Below, piece after piece: positions 10,703 to 23,869 of a stretch of 64,000 nt of DNA. A program made the translations under genes and the position numbers. The first letter of the stretch is position 1; every line of letters starts with the position of its first letter. The notes below the pieces were generated by a model. It worked only from the letters and a program-made list of their open reading frames with translations, searched no databases and was not told where the DNA came from. Source of the DNA: Oxytricha trifallax (taxonomy: Eukaryota; Ciliophora; Spirotrichea; Sporadotrichida; Oxytrichidae); NCBI GenBank assembly GCA_000711775.1, contig ARYC01000355.1, forward strand, positions 1 to 64,000, written 5' to 3'.

Positions 10703-12420
10703 AAACTAGAAATATGCCAAAATACTATTAAAATTCATAAAAATTCAATAATAAATCAGGATTTAATAATATGAAATATCATATGCTTTAAAAATTGTGA
10801 TATCTAGATATTTTTAAAAAATAGATTGGTTAATTCATTATAGTATACTTATTATAAGTCTTTTTAATATGAACTAAGAAAAAATTTTTGTCATCATATA
10901 TAAATAAATATAAGGTTCAAAAGAATAAGTGAAATTTATAACTTTCTAAATAAATTTATTTTGTTTTTCGATATCAATAATTCACGAGTAATATTAATTT
11001 AGAAAATAACTTTATAGGAATTTGAATATTTTAATTAAATATTAATGCACAAATTAATAAAAATTCAATTTTAGATTTTCAAAAGAGTTATCATAATTTA
11101 ATATTTTATATCCTCTTCTTTAGCTGAATGTACAGGATATAAAATCTTCAGCTTTAAGATTTCATTTTTTGCACAATAATACAATCAATTAATTAATTCA
11201 TATTATCACTTAAAGCTGATTATATTCCCAAGTAGAAAATACAATCTAAAAATATAATTGTTCAAATGTATATATTTTGTGAAAATTAATTATAATTAAT
11301 AATCATTAATTATAGTAAGTTATGCCTATCATCAGTGTTTCCTTCAATATATTATTTTTAGGATCGCATTGAATTAAGAATGTAAAATTATTTTTACTTG
11401 AATTATAATTTTCAATGTGAGAAAGGAGATACATTTTGTTTTCTAATTTCTCAACATTTATTTATCATATATTTAAAAAGTTCAGCTTATTTGTGGAAAT
11501 ATATTGTCAATTATCTGCTAATTCAGAACTAATGACTGCCATGAAAAATTATAAATTTTATTTAATTTTAAAATTATGTATCCCTTACAATATTTTAATT
11601 TTGCAGATTTATATTTGCAATTAAATGATTAAAAAATTATTAATAGTATCAATAAATATAATAGAACCTGTTTAAAGTGGTATATAAAAAATAATATTAT
11701 TGCTTTATTATAATTTATTTGTTAAAATACACTAAATTTAGTTAAGTCATGATTAAAAGTAATTTTTTTATTTGAAATTTATTATTTATTCATTTTGTTG
11801 ATTATTCTATAATTAAGTTAGATTTAATTACAAAATATATAACTTTTCAAAATATAAAACCAAGCTAATTTGAAGGCTCATAGTATTTAATTATAGATAA
11901 ATTTAATTAAAATTAGTTTATTCTACTAAAATTATGTAAAATACTTTAATGTTAATATTAAATTCCATCAAAAGATTGCTCTTTCAAGATTAAGTTGACA
12001 AAATAAAGCAATTTGATTAATTTTATTTCTAATTAATAAAATTTCAATAATATTAAGAGAGTAACTAAATCATTTAATATTTAATCAAGAGAGAGTGAGA
12101 CTTTTATTATAAATCAATTAAAGTTAAAACTACCATATCTTACTTCAATAAACTAAGCAAAAATAGCAAGATTATTTTAAATTAATTACAAATATAATAA
12201 TCTTATTATTTTTGTTAGTTATATTTTAAAATATAGCGTATTTTTATAGTATATAATTTTAAAATGCTCAAATTATAAAAAATTGGTAGGAAGTATTACC
12301 TAAAATATGCTTTTAAATCCTAATCGATAGGTCTTTATAAGTTTTTATATTTTTTACTGCAACAATTAAAAATTTAAATATATAGGATTGTAACTTTTAA
12401 GTTTAAGGTGTTTCAGAATG
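10703..12420. other. AT-rich germline DNA without recognised gene
   Basis: Very AT-rich. Only short, low-complexity open frames (for example 11436-11624) were seen and none has family features. Probably intergenic or IES sequence between zinc-finger copies A and B. Confidence 0.5.
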
Positions 12421-12421
12421 A

Positions 12422-12970
12422 ATTAATGTTCAATCTCAATAAAAATATTCTGTACAAATCCTCGTACCCACCAATTTATTTTCTTTTAAAGATCTTGATG
12501 AATTTTTATTATAAATTGATAAAAACATCCATGGCAATTTCAAGAATCAATGAATTATTGCTAAATAAGCTCTATTAACTAAAGTTTTGAATGAGTAAAA
12601 TATCGACTTGCGTTTGCATGGTTCTTGGCCTACAACCTTTAAGATGAACCAACTTTAATTTTAAACTCAGTCGCTTAGAAACCCATTTATATCCATGCAT
12701 TAGATAAATTTATATTCAAATTCCCTAATGTTTGAAGATGAAAGATGAGCGCCTTATAGATTTTATTCAAAGAATTGAGAATCCTTTCTATTTTCCATAC
12801 TTTATCATGCCTGTATTACTATTGTTCAATACCAAATATATTAATTTCATAGATTATAAGAAAATCATAGAAGGTTTACCCCAAATAAAGATTTGTTATT
12901 TTGACTAATAAAAAGCTACTTTATTGATGTTAGCTGATATGGGAAATATAATTTAACTAGTGTATAATTG
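12422..12970 (+). pseudogene. Possible decayed coding region, unrecognised
   Basis: Two adjoining plus-strand stretches read as protein-like sequence under the ciliate code: one includes FSFKDLDEFLLQIDKNIHG (12475-12545), followed by an in-frame TGA and further sequence (DLRLHGSWPTTF). A shifted frame from about 12738 reads KDERLIDFIQRIENPFYF and on to TGA at about 12970. The charge pattern and aromatic content look coding, but the TGA and the frame shift suggest a broken gene. No family recognised. Confidence 0.35.
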
Positions 12971-14917
12971 AATTTGCAAAAAATACACACATCCAATTAC
13001 TTCTGTGAATTAGGATCTATAACATTTAAATTTACAAATTTCCTCTTATTATAAAATCAATTATTTAATTTTTTAAAAAATTGCATGAGAATTTTTTTGT
13101 TTGTTCTATTAATTAATTTTGTGATATCGTACTAATTGCTTTGTTTGATTTAGCTCAAATCCAAAAGAAAAATAAAATGGCTAATTATGCTTCTTCAATT
13201 TCAACTGATTGTTAAAAAATAATTCTTAATAATCTTTGTATAAATCATAGAGTAAGCATGATATTGATGAATAAAATTTAGTTAAAAATTAAATTATAAA
13301 TAAAAAGTAAGCTATTTATTCTTTTGAAAAAAATATTTCTTGACTTTTATAATATATTTAAATTTTTAGACCTATCAAAGTTATATTTAATCAATTATGT
13401 TTATTGTATAAAAATGAATAAAATATTCTTATTTAAAAGATTATTTATTAAAATTGAAATTTTTAGTCATTTTTCAAAATAATTGATGTGACTAAAAAAA
13501 TTGAAGCAATCAACTTTACTTATATCAATATTTATCTAATTAAAAATAAAAAAAATAGTAGAAACCTTAAATTTTATATCTGAATTTATCTTTTAGTTTA
13601 TTATACATTAAACAGAGCAAAGTAAATTATTGCAATAAATAAGATAATCTCTGTTTTTTAATTATACTTTAAAATTCAAACGCTTAAGTTTTTTTTCAGA
13701 TTTTTTATAATTAAAAATTATTTCATTATCAGATTTTTATCAGCTACTTTCAAGAATATAGATTATTATTTTTTGTTTTTCTTTACAATAATATTCTCGA
13801 TATTAAGTAAAATTTTTAGAAATAAGCTAAATTAAATAAAAGTTGGCCTTTTACAACTAGGATTTTATTTCGAAAATATTCAATATTAAAAATATTTATA
13901 ATTTTAGAAAATAATTATAGATCATTTATTATTCTACATTAACATATAGTCTTACCCCAAAAAATTATTTAAAGATGCAAAACCAAAACTTCCTTCTAGA
14001 ATAAAAACCTTAATATCTATCTTTAGTATTTAATTAAAAGTTTAATTAATTTGATTTTTCAAAATTTTAATTTGGAATTTAATTTTAGGGGGGGGTCTTC
14101 ATATTCATTTATTTATTAAATTATAATATTATTTATGATTTTCCCAATTAATCTTTCCTTGGTATAATTTGTTTTATTCTTTAAAAATTTAAAGCCAATT
14201 TCACATATATCTTTGGAAAACTCTCTTATGCAAAATTTCCTCTATGCTTATAATTCCTTTAAGTTCTTAAATAAATTTAAAATCTTGAAAATTTAATTTT
14301 AATCCAAAGATTATGTTATCATCTCAATTAACTATGAAAGATTGATAATTATTCCCCAATCTGTAATTCTCTATATATATATTGACTTTTAATAATAAAG
14401 CCTACTTTATCTATTGGTAGGTCTTATACTATTTGGCATATCTATTTTTATTATAATAACTATACATATAGATAATCTTTTAATTTGAAAAATCAGTTTT
14501 TATGATAATCAATTTAAATATAATTTTATGTATAGTAGAATGGGGATAATAATATAACTTTAAAAACCAGATTCTTCGTGTCTTCCAAATATTTATTGCA
14601 ATAGTTTTTTCCTTAACTTTAAGTTAAATATTAATATTCTAGATGTTCTTAAACAAATTAAAGAGTTAAATAATAAACTTATCTCATATAGCTGCATAAA
14701 GTTATATTTTCTTATTAGAATTCGACTATGCTAATTATGATATAAATAATTTTTGGTTTAATAACATCCATAGAGCATTATAAATAGTAAATTTATAAAA
14801 TTTTATCATAATTTTACCCCTGATAATTTGATTATAACTCCCAACAACAAAAATATTTCTTTAAAAGATTATTTAAAAATCTAATAAATTATTTTGATGT
14901 TTTAAATTTTCAAGCAA
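12971..14917. other. AT-rich germline DNA without recognised gene
   Basis: Strongly AT-rich, with a G homopolymer (gggggg) near 14089. No coding stretch could be supported. Confidence 0.5.
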
Positions 14918-15400
14918 TCAACAAGCTGTCACATCACCATTAAAGCAATTCAAATTACTTCTCTGGATTAATAAAATCATCAAGTACCCTTTCACTAGTG
15001 AAATTGAGTTCCACAGAGACATGCCCCTTCTTATCAGTCAAATCAGTACTGAATTCGCTAACCACTAAAGCTTCATTTAATAAATATTTTATAAAAAATG
15101 ATAAAAAGTTATGCTATTAATATTTTTTTAAAAAAAAGTTAAGCTAACTATAAGTTTCACTGCTATAATGTAATTTAGGATCCTCACATAAAAAAGTAAG
15201 AATAAATAAAATATCAAAAAATGGGTTTATTCTTAATTTATAAATTAAATAAAAAAATTAAATAATTTATGGCACTATCAAAATACATACTATACTTTAT
15301 ATTCCCATTTAATCCTCCTTATTAACATTGCAGTTTTAGTGCAAGGGTCTCTCAATTGATTATATTTAATGAATTATAAATTTTATATTTTTTATATATA
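14918..15400 (+). CDS. Zinc-finger gene B, plus-strand MDSs, candidate C-terminal segment
   Basis: Paralogue of 2041-2420. Encodes PLKQFKLLLWINKIIKYPF, then ISQISTEFANHQ, an AT-rich gap, GSSHKK before a GTAAG donor (about 15195), and a last short exon starting after ttttag (about 15342) with CKGLS and ending in TGA. Conservation of the protein with silent differences against copy A argues that both are, or were recently, under selection. Confidence 0.55.
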
Positions 15401-15812
15401 GTAATTGTAAAAGTGTAACTAAAGCAAACGGAAGATGAGAATGCCGATTCTATATAAAAATCTCAATAAATTAATTAAAAAATCTCCGCAAGTATCCCTT
15501 TTAAAAATAAAATTAACTATTGTGATAATTAAATTTAAAATGTTAATAAAAAGGTTTTAGTTCCTTAAATTTAATTTTTAAATTTATATCCCCAGTGGAA
15601 TAGATGGATGTGAATTAAATATTATAACCTAAAAACATTAAATAAAATCTGAAGATAGCATGAGAAGCATAATCACTCAACAGAAAATTCAATATTATTT
15701 GAATACAATAACAATTGTTTTTTACTATAAATTTATGGTTTAATAAGATTAATTTGTTTAGTAATAAAACTATTAAGGTAGTAGTTTAGACAATCTAATA
15801 AATTATAATAAT

Positions 15813-16655
15813 ATGTCGTTATACTCCAATGGACTAACTGGAGCTACCTCATTCAGTTTTAACTAAGATATGATATCAGAAAGTGAAAAAATCTCAGATA
15901 TCCTCTCAAAATTAATTTAAATATTTCTAACGCTATAAATGCCAATATTATTCCTCAAATTTCATAGATTTATACTTATATAATTAAAATTAGTAAGTCA
16001 AAAACCGAAACAACAAACAATAGAATCTTTCATTTAGAAGTCGGATATTAATATATTTATTATAGAGAAATCACAAGGGATAACTTCATTGTCCGTTCCT
16101 AGAATGCGATAAATGTTTTACTGAAGCCGGCAACCTTAAAACACATATCCGAACTATATGTTAGCAAAATCATTTAGAGTATAAAGCAATATTTAATATA
16201 TTTATAAATTGTGATTTACTTAACATTTCTATATTATAAACTTGATAAAAATGACAATAAAATGAGCATAAGTTTTATAACTATTTAAACTTAGAGTGTT
16301 CAAGTGTCATAATATGGACTGTGGAAAAACCTTTAAGCTTAAGCAACATTTAAAACATCACTTAGATAGTCACATCAACATGAATAGATATGTGTGCGAT
16401 AAAGATAAATGCTAGAAATCATTCTCTAGAGCGTCTCGCCTCGAACTCCATATTAAAGCTGCTCATAAATTAACTTATTATTTGAGTGCGAAATAGATGG
16501 CTGTGGCAAACAGTTCGCCGAAAAAGGAAATCTTTTAGTTCACATGCGCACACACACCGGTGAGAAACCTTACCACTGTCGTCACTGTGAAAAGAAGTTC
16601 ACCACCATCGGTAACTGCAGAGACCACGAGAGAAGACATACTAAAGACAAGAAAA
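15813..16655 (+). CDS. Zinc-finger gene B, plus-strand MDS cluster
   Basis: The candidate start is ATG at 15813 ([14 protein letters not shown]). After an intron ending ttatag the first finger is [19 protein letters not shown] (16092-16155). The next fingers run from 16310: [54 protein letters not shown] and [15 protein letters not shown]. Pointers lead to the minus strand: acatatccgaact (16143-16155 with 26261-26273) and catactaaagacaag (16637-16651 with 26032-26046). Unlike copy A, fingers 2 to 5 are nearly contiguous. A frame change of 8 nt near 16475 (between HK and LFEC) suggests either a very small insert or a frameshift. Confidence 0.72.
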
Positions 16656-17199
16656 ATTAATTTTTAATATTATAGGATATTTAAAGAGAGGATGATATCA
16701 AGATATTATTATATAATTTAAGAAATTTATAAATTAAAAAATTAAACCCAAGAGAGTAGTATTAATTTTGAGTATTTTTTATATTAATTAATTTTAATAT
16801 AATTTATAATGAACGAGGTATAACGTAATCTAAAAATAAAATAAATAAATTATTATATTTTTTTATTTAGAAACTTTTATTTTTCCTTTAAATTTGTTGA
16901 ATAATTATTATAAATATGATTTTAATATATTTATTACAGTTACTTTGCGAATTAGTTAATATGTTTTAGAACATAAACCCATGTTCTCTTTATATTCCTT
17001 TCAATGTACATTCAAAACCCTAAAACCCTTAATAATATATTTAGGATTTCATTTGTAGAGTTAATGGTAGTTGATTAGTGTTTGAGAAAAAATATATGTT
17101 TTATTTTAGCTATATATTGAACAAATGAATATTAGTTGATTGAACTCAAACAAATATCAACTTTTTGCCTTTGTTTTATATATTATCTCATGATTTTTA

Positions 17200-18450
17200 T
17201 TATTCGAGGATAGAAAGATGATCTCATGATATCATTTTTTACTATCTATTTATTTTTCGTATGTCTTCGCTGAACTTATAGATTATTTTCATCCATGTCT
17301 CCAAATAAAAACAGGCATACCATGATCCACTTTATAATAATAACAGGAAATGCCCTATTTTTAATTAATCATAAGTGAAGTTACACTTTTCATTTATTGA
17401 AAATTATCTTAAGATCCCTAGTTCTGTTCCTAAAGATACCATCCATATCTATAGGCTTTAGTGAAATCAATTAATACAACTTATATAGGACCCTGGGTTC
17501 AGCGTAAAAATATCATAAGGCTTCAAATTTCTTTGAAAATATCGAATTCATGGAACTTCTGGACTTACTTTTCATATCTGATAGTATAAGATTTAGTTTA
17601 TGGGGTATCTGTTATGATTTAGATAAGTTTCCTTATCCTTATAGCTATGAATCAAACCAAATCCTATTAAACACCAATTATTTTAATCAGGATTTTGCAT
17701 TCACTTCTATAACCTTTTCTCAGTACTATTTATTTTTCAGCAAAAAAAAAAATATTGTTGGTTCTTTAGAAAATAAATGAAAAGATACACCATGTAATAA
17801 AATTCTATAAATTTTTCTTTGTTTGCATACGATAAAATTCTATTTATATTTATCACAAATGGAAGATAAACTGCTTTTTATTGAGTAATATAGTTTTTTT
17901 AAATAAATATGGTAAAGTATATTATCTACAGGTTAGTTTAATTAATTCCTTTAAACCTATTCCCTTGAACTTCTCATTCTTCTCTTTAGAACATTGACTA
18001 TTTAATTTTTTATAAGCTAGTAGAAGTTTTTGAGTCTTGTTTTATGAAATCAAGAATTTATAGAAGTGATTTTTATGACTTGTACTTTAGCTTTGTGTTA
18101 TATTTCATACATATCTTGCATTAATACCTATTTCCCAATTTATTATGCTTGAAGTACATTTTACCTTTATTATTATGTATCACATTGATGAGCCTCGTCA
18201 AGTTTAACTGAGGGGAGAAAGAAATTCTAAAACTTATGGCAACATATTTCTTAATTTATAATTGAAGCTGCTTCTCTTTATATCCTCAACAACTTTATTT
18301 AATGTTTATAATAATATAGATGTTCTATTCTTTTAAATATTAAACTTTAATAGAAATATCTTCTTCATACTTTTGAAGTTTAAGGCCAACTTCCATATTC
18401 AAAATAAATTAATTTAAGGTTTTTAGTAGAGCTTAAGATAAGTTTGACAA
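17200..18450 (-). pseudogene. Relic of TBE 57-kDa finger/kinase gene
   Basis: Nucleotide blocks match the 57-kDa genes of copies 2 and 3 in the same order, for example cataaggcttcaaattt at about 17514 against cataatattttctggcttcaaat-like sequence at 6700 and the finger region (gatgagcctcgtcaagtttaa) near 18187 against 21148. Stops and indels are frequent in every frame. No functional product expected. Confidence 0.6.
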
Positions 18451-19357
18451 TTAATTTAAAACGAAAATGTTTTTTTATCAAAGTTAGCCAACATCTTTAG
18501 ATTAAAATTCTTATATAATAATTTATTTAAGTATAGTGATTCTGTGAAGGATATTCTATTGTATAAATATTGATTGAATTTAAGAAAAGATTGTATTTTT
18601 TTAAATTTAAAATTGAATATTTTTCTAGTTTTCATGACTGATAATTTATACTTGATTGAAAATAAATTTCTTGGTAGTGAGGTAAACAATCAACTCTTAA
18701 TATTTTAAGAGAATCCTAGAAAAGATAATGATAGAAATTCTGGGAAGTTTGAAATTTTAATCTGCATAATCTATTAATTCTAAATAGTTTCTATCACAGA
18801 TAATATCATTTGAGAATTATATTTTGGTATCTTCCATTATTTTGCAGAAAAAATCTAAATGCATTTATATTGAAATATAAATGGACTTCTTACTATGTTA
18901 AGTGGCAATAATATTCTTTGATGTATCTGCAATTTTAACACATTTCTAGAGTATCAATTCTTTTTTTTTGCAACACACTAATAATTTGTATCTTTGTTAT
19001 TTTCCTATAATAATTTCATTAAATTATTTGTTTTACTCTGTTGTCATTCTTGAAATCCATGCAATTTCTTTCTTATAATAGTAACAGCCTATGGTGATTT
19101 GCGTAAGTCTAAAAACTTTAGATGAAAAATTGCAATTAACGAGTTTAGTTGAAAGTGAGCTCAACATTTTCAATGTCTTATATTCATAGAGGTACTTAAT
19201 ATAGTCAAGAGAGTTTTTAATTTGTTGGCAATGTTATTACTTATCAGATTTTAAATGCGATACCTGATCTTTTATATTAACAGTTGAGGAAATTTTTTAT
19301 AATAGCTTCACAAGTGAAGTTTAATTTAGATATGAGTTTACCAAGATAGTATTATTA

Positions 19358-19772
19358 TTGTAGGAATACATTTAAAATTGGGAAATTATTTATAATTAAA
19401 TTAATAATTAATTAAATTCGTGGCAGTTAATTTTGGCCAATTTAAACGATATTGGGCTCATTCGATAGGGAATTTGAAATTAGCTGGACTTTATTATTGG
19501 CGGTACTAATTTATCGCATCCCTGGAGTGAGATAACTCAACTTTAATTAACCACCTTTAAATTCAATAAATTGTACCCTCACATTAAAGTTGAGTTATCT
19601 CACTCCAGGGATGTGATAAATTAGTACCACCAATAATAAAGTCCAGCTAATTTTAAATTTCCTATCGAATGAGCCTAATATCGTTTAAATTGGCCAGCTT
19701 TAACTGCCACGAATTTAAATAATTATTAATTTAATTATAAATAATTTCCCAATTTTAAATGTATTCCTACAA
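19358..19772. repeat. Fold-back MITE, copy 2
   Basis: 415 bp with ttgtagg...cctacaa ends and TA on both flanks (19356-19357 and 19773-19774). The long palindromic arms meet near 19565. Same family as 4776-5189 and 43877-44291. Here it has inserted in the decayed TBE copy 4, about 110 bp before TBE copy 3. Confidence 0.9.
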
Positions 19773-20039
19773 TATTAGTTTCATTTCTTAACTCCAAGGA
19801 TTTTTCATAACAAAATATCCTTAATTCACTGATTTGAATGCCTTATTTTACAAATTGATATAATTTCCCTAAGACCACAATCAAAACCCCAAAACCCCTT
19901 AGTGAGGTTTATAAGTGCTATGATTTGTAAGGTATAGTTGGGGTCTTATGGGGTTAGAAAAGAAAACGCAGGTTTTATGTGATTTTAATATATAACTTAT
20001 GAATATGTGGTGATTTAATTCAAAACGAATTTTATTGGC

Positions 20040-21455
20040 TTGTCTTTGTTTTACATCTGGAATCTTGCTTTCTAAGTGGCACAAGTATGTCATCTAATGT
20101 TTACCTTGGATAAGAGGGAGCACTGATAATTATTATCTCTACAATCTTTTATATTTCCTTGCATAAATTCTCTTACTTGATATGCTTCTCAGCTTAACTG
20201 ATTGATTATTTTTCAAACTTTGAACCAAAGTAAGCCATACTTTCCATATTACTCTCTGATATAATAGCTATGATTGGCCACACATACCACTAAACAGAGC
20301 CATTAGTCTATTTCTCTCTGATTGGAAAGCATCCAAGTGTCTCAAGAACCTTTGCTAAGGTTAATATCTCTTATCTTAATGCTTTATTGAAATCTATAAC
20401 AACTACTTCAAAAGGGCAGAGGTTTATCATTACATTATAAGGCTTCAAATCTCTATGAACATAGCCAAGTTCATGCAGCTCCTTGATCCCCTATATCATA
20501 TCTGATAGTAAATCTATCAAATCATCTGGGTATCTGATATGATTTAGATAATCTCTAAGAGTCATTTCATATTTCTTAAGCCTTAATCATAGCTTAAAAT
20601 GACCCCATTTAGCATATGAAAATTCTTGCAATCTCTTCTCTAAGCCTCTAAGAATCATATATTCTTTTGCAAACTCATTCTGGTACTTCTTATTCTTAAG
20701 TAGATAGCTGTAAGGAAACACCTTGTATGCATAATCATCAATTACAATGAGTTTTACTTTTGCAGGCATGCTAATTTGCAAATAATTATCGATACAGCTG
20801 CTCATATCAATTGCATTTACTTCAGTTATGTTCATAGCTTTTGCTTAGAAGCATGGTAAAATAGTGTTGGTTACCGGTTGATTCATCAATTCCTACAGCT
20901 TTTTTATCTCTTGAATCTCTCCTGTTACTCTCTTTATGACTCAATCGTATTTGACTTTCTCTTGGAAGGTATAAACTTCTAAGTTTCTTTGTCTTGAATT
21001 AAGAACTTGCTTAAGTGATGCTTTTGCATATGTTTTTTCACTTTTTTCTGAATGGTATAGGACTTCAAACAAGTTGTGCATTAATTCCTGCAATCTACTT
21101 TATCGTGCTTGAAATATATCTTAGCTCTCCCAGAGTGTATCTCTTTGATGCGTCTCTTTAAGCTTGAATCAGTTTAGAAGTAATTTTAGCAGTCTTCACA
21201 TTAAAATGTTTTAATTTTTCTATTGATTGCTGTTCCTTTTCTTCCTCAATCAATTCCACTTAAGTTTAAACTTCCATTTCCGAACTTTATTCTTGTTTTA
21301 AACTTCAACTTTTAAGACCTCTGCTTCAAACTTTCGAGTTCTTAGCTCACCTCCCTTTCAATATAGATTACTTCTGGCTTTTTAGTGGCGCCAAAGTTGA
21401 GCTATGATTATCCTGATCCAAGAGAAATAGCTTTGCGATTCAATTTAGATGCCAT
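20040..21455 (-). CDS. TBE 57-kDa finger/kinase protein (copy 3), frameshifted
   Basis: ATG at 21455 (MASKLNRKAISLGSG). After a charged N-terminal region comes a C2H2 finger (CTTCLKSYTIQKKVKKHMQ) and then a kinase-like domain with GYVHRDLKPYNVMI and VVIDFNKA. As in copy 2, the metal-binding DFG is DFN, which in other kinases would impair or alter catalysis; whether it is active is unknown. TGA codons and frame changes interrupt the middle (for example after GID around 21260). The 3' end is approximate. Confidence 0.72.
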
Positions 21456-22017
21456 GTTTAAATTCAAATTTAAATTTCAATTATTATTATCTAATAACCT
21501 CTCTGATGATAGTAACTTTGTATAGAGGTTGACACTGCAGCAGTATAGGTTGATTTTGAGATGCTAGATAATATTAATACTTAGTTTATAACTATAAATT
21601 TTCTAATTTCATGCTTAATATTTTTAATTTTGATAACAACTGAGATAAAATTTAGATTGGTACTGGTACTAATTACGTTTGAACCATATTGGAACTTTTC
21701 CATTAAAACGTCATTAGTTTAAAACTAGCTAATAATTAAGTTTTGGTACTATTAAATTGGTAACAATTAAATTAAACAGATTAAGTACCAGTACTAATTA
21801 AATTTATACAAATTTAATACTAATTTAATGGGACTAAGTTGATAAAAATGGAGCTACATCTCTGCAGTTTGTTACAGCTTCTGCAAACTTTCTCCTCGTA
21901 TCTTTGCAGGGTTGACTTCCTAAAAGATGCCCATAATTAATAGTAAATTTTTAAACAATAGGATCCGTAAGTCTATAAATTATAATTTGAAATTCATTTA
22001 TAGGAAGAGGATTAAAG

Positions 22018-22805
22018 ATGGAATCACTCAATGATGATATGAAAAGAAATGAGGCTCAAGAAATGATATTAAGATTCAGAAGTAAAGAAAATCTCTATCG
22101 ATACCTAACTTTACATGGTAAGATAACTTGATGACTATTAACAAATTATACAGTTGGTTTATTCCTTCCAACGATGGAAGGTACCAAAATTTCATTCTTG
22201 AAAGCAATACTTTGTGAGGAGAAGAAAGCTTTTAAAAATATAGAGATAAAACAAATTGAAATTCCCAACTACCCTGAGATTTCAGTCACGAATCTTTATG
22301 AGGATGCCATGAAAGATGAGGAAGTGGTAGTTTACCTTCCTACCAATAAATAACTCACTAATAAACTATCAGAGAGGAACTTCTTCTTTGGTGTTCTTGG
22401 TACTATAAAAGAGGAGTACCTCAGAGAAATAATTGAAGATGCTCATAAAAAACGATATTCTATCTCTCCTGAAGACTAGAAGAATCAATGCATTCTAATA
22501 AGCTCAGCTTGGCTAGAGGAATTTAAGAAAAATCGTTTTCTTTCAAGTTAGCTTTGACATATAAATTTGTAGGAAAATCTGGCACTGGTATATATCTTAT
22601 GAAAGAGCATGCAAAGGTTCATAGAGATAGAAAACAGCAGACAGTTCATTAAGTTAGCAAACTATATAAAGATGTTTAAAAGCCATAAGATTTGAATATA
22701 GATACATGAGATAGCAGTAAGAGAAGAAACTTAGGGCCTATCAAGCCTTAAGAAAAAGAAAATAAAGAGAAGCCTAATCCTTTTAAGGGCCCATTTAATA
22801 TGTGA
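22018..22805 (+). CDS. TBE 22-kDa protein (copy 3), with frameshifts
   Basis: ATG at 22018 (MESLNDDMKRNEAQEMILRF) to TGA at 22803-22805 (FKGPFNM). The conserved core FLPTMEGTKISFLKAILCEE, IEIPNYPEISVTNLYEDAM and ERNFFFGVL is intact. Frame changes are needed near 22130 and 22555, judged against copies 1 and 2, so this gene too seems inactive. Role in TBE biology unknown. Convergent with the transposase. Confidence 0.75.
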
Positions 22806-22849
22806 ACATATCATTCATTTAAGTCTAAAACTTATTAACAAACATTCAT

Positions 22850-23869
22850 TTTTCCTTTGCTTGCACATATCGTAGTCTTATTTTTATTCACTCTCTTGCA
22901 ACTTCTTTGTATTAAGTCTACTGTATCGATTAGTAAATCATGAATTAGATGATATAACAGTAGCTTCTTGTAGTAAGTCTTAATTTGATTCCAGTTAAAT
23001 TCAATTCCATTAAATTAAGGGCTGTAAGGAACGTTGTATACAGGAGTTATGTTTAACTCTTCATAAGCTTTCTTTGACTCCTTAGTCTTATGAACTGATA
23101 AGTTCAACAAACAAGATGATCTCTTGTTCGTTGTATTTATCTCTTAGCTTATTCGAGAACTCGATACACTGCTCTCGGTTAATAGAACGAGGGTGAATCA
23201 CATAACTTTCGAATCATGAATCTTCGCTAATACCTTCTAAAATGCATGTGTAGCAACCTTCACTTTTTAGTCATTAACTTCTATATTATCATAATTCTTG
23301 CACCATGACTTATTAATAAAGGCGTTGAAGGTAAACACAGATTCATCTGCATGTATGAACTTGATGTTATTTTCAATAGCTCTCTGCATTTAATCATATA
23401 TATATAATTTAAATTATTACTATAAAATGGTACTGTAAAATCAATCACTCTCTTCACTGAAAGTCTTGAAAGTAAAACCATTTCGTCTTTTAATATTGGC
23501 TATAGTTTAAGGAGAGATACACATGTCAGGAAACTTGCGATGAAACATCACAGCTCGCTAGTCAAGTGGAAAATGTGCCCAATACTTTAAAGTCTTCGGG
23601 TCGCAGAGGTAGTCAATATGTTGCTGTGAGAACTTTTATATTCTTGATGGATGTTTTTAAGTACCAGAACTAAAATGCTGAACAGCTAACAAACAGTGAT
23701 ACCTAACAGTTGAGGCACTCAAGTGTAAGAGCTTTGCTATTGCTACATAATTCATTACAGGTTTGACTTTGTCTATATTAATAATTGTACCATACCTAAG
23801 CTTAAGCAGTAAATCTAAATATTACTCAATATAAATAGACCCAAAATTTCGCTAATTTCTATTTCTCAT
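22850..23869 (-). CDS. TBE 42-kDa DDE transposase (copy 3), frameshifted
   Basis: ATG at 23869 (MRNRNQRNFGSIYIEQYLDL). The helix-turn-helix N-terminal region (IAKLLHLSASTVRYH) is well preserved. The catalytic core is read in more than one frame: IDFTVPFYSNNL, the first Asp region near 23340 and the FVDN-type region near 23100 are recognisable, but frame changes occur near 23480, 23360 and 23100. Family as for the gene at 628-1673. The 3' end is approximate. Confidence 0.72.

Noticed and set aside
18456..18689. Minus-strand 77-codon frame
   Set aside because: Lies in the decayed TBE copy 4, with low-complexity Phe/Lys/Asn composition and no match to TBE proteins.
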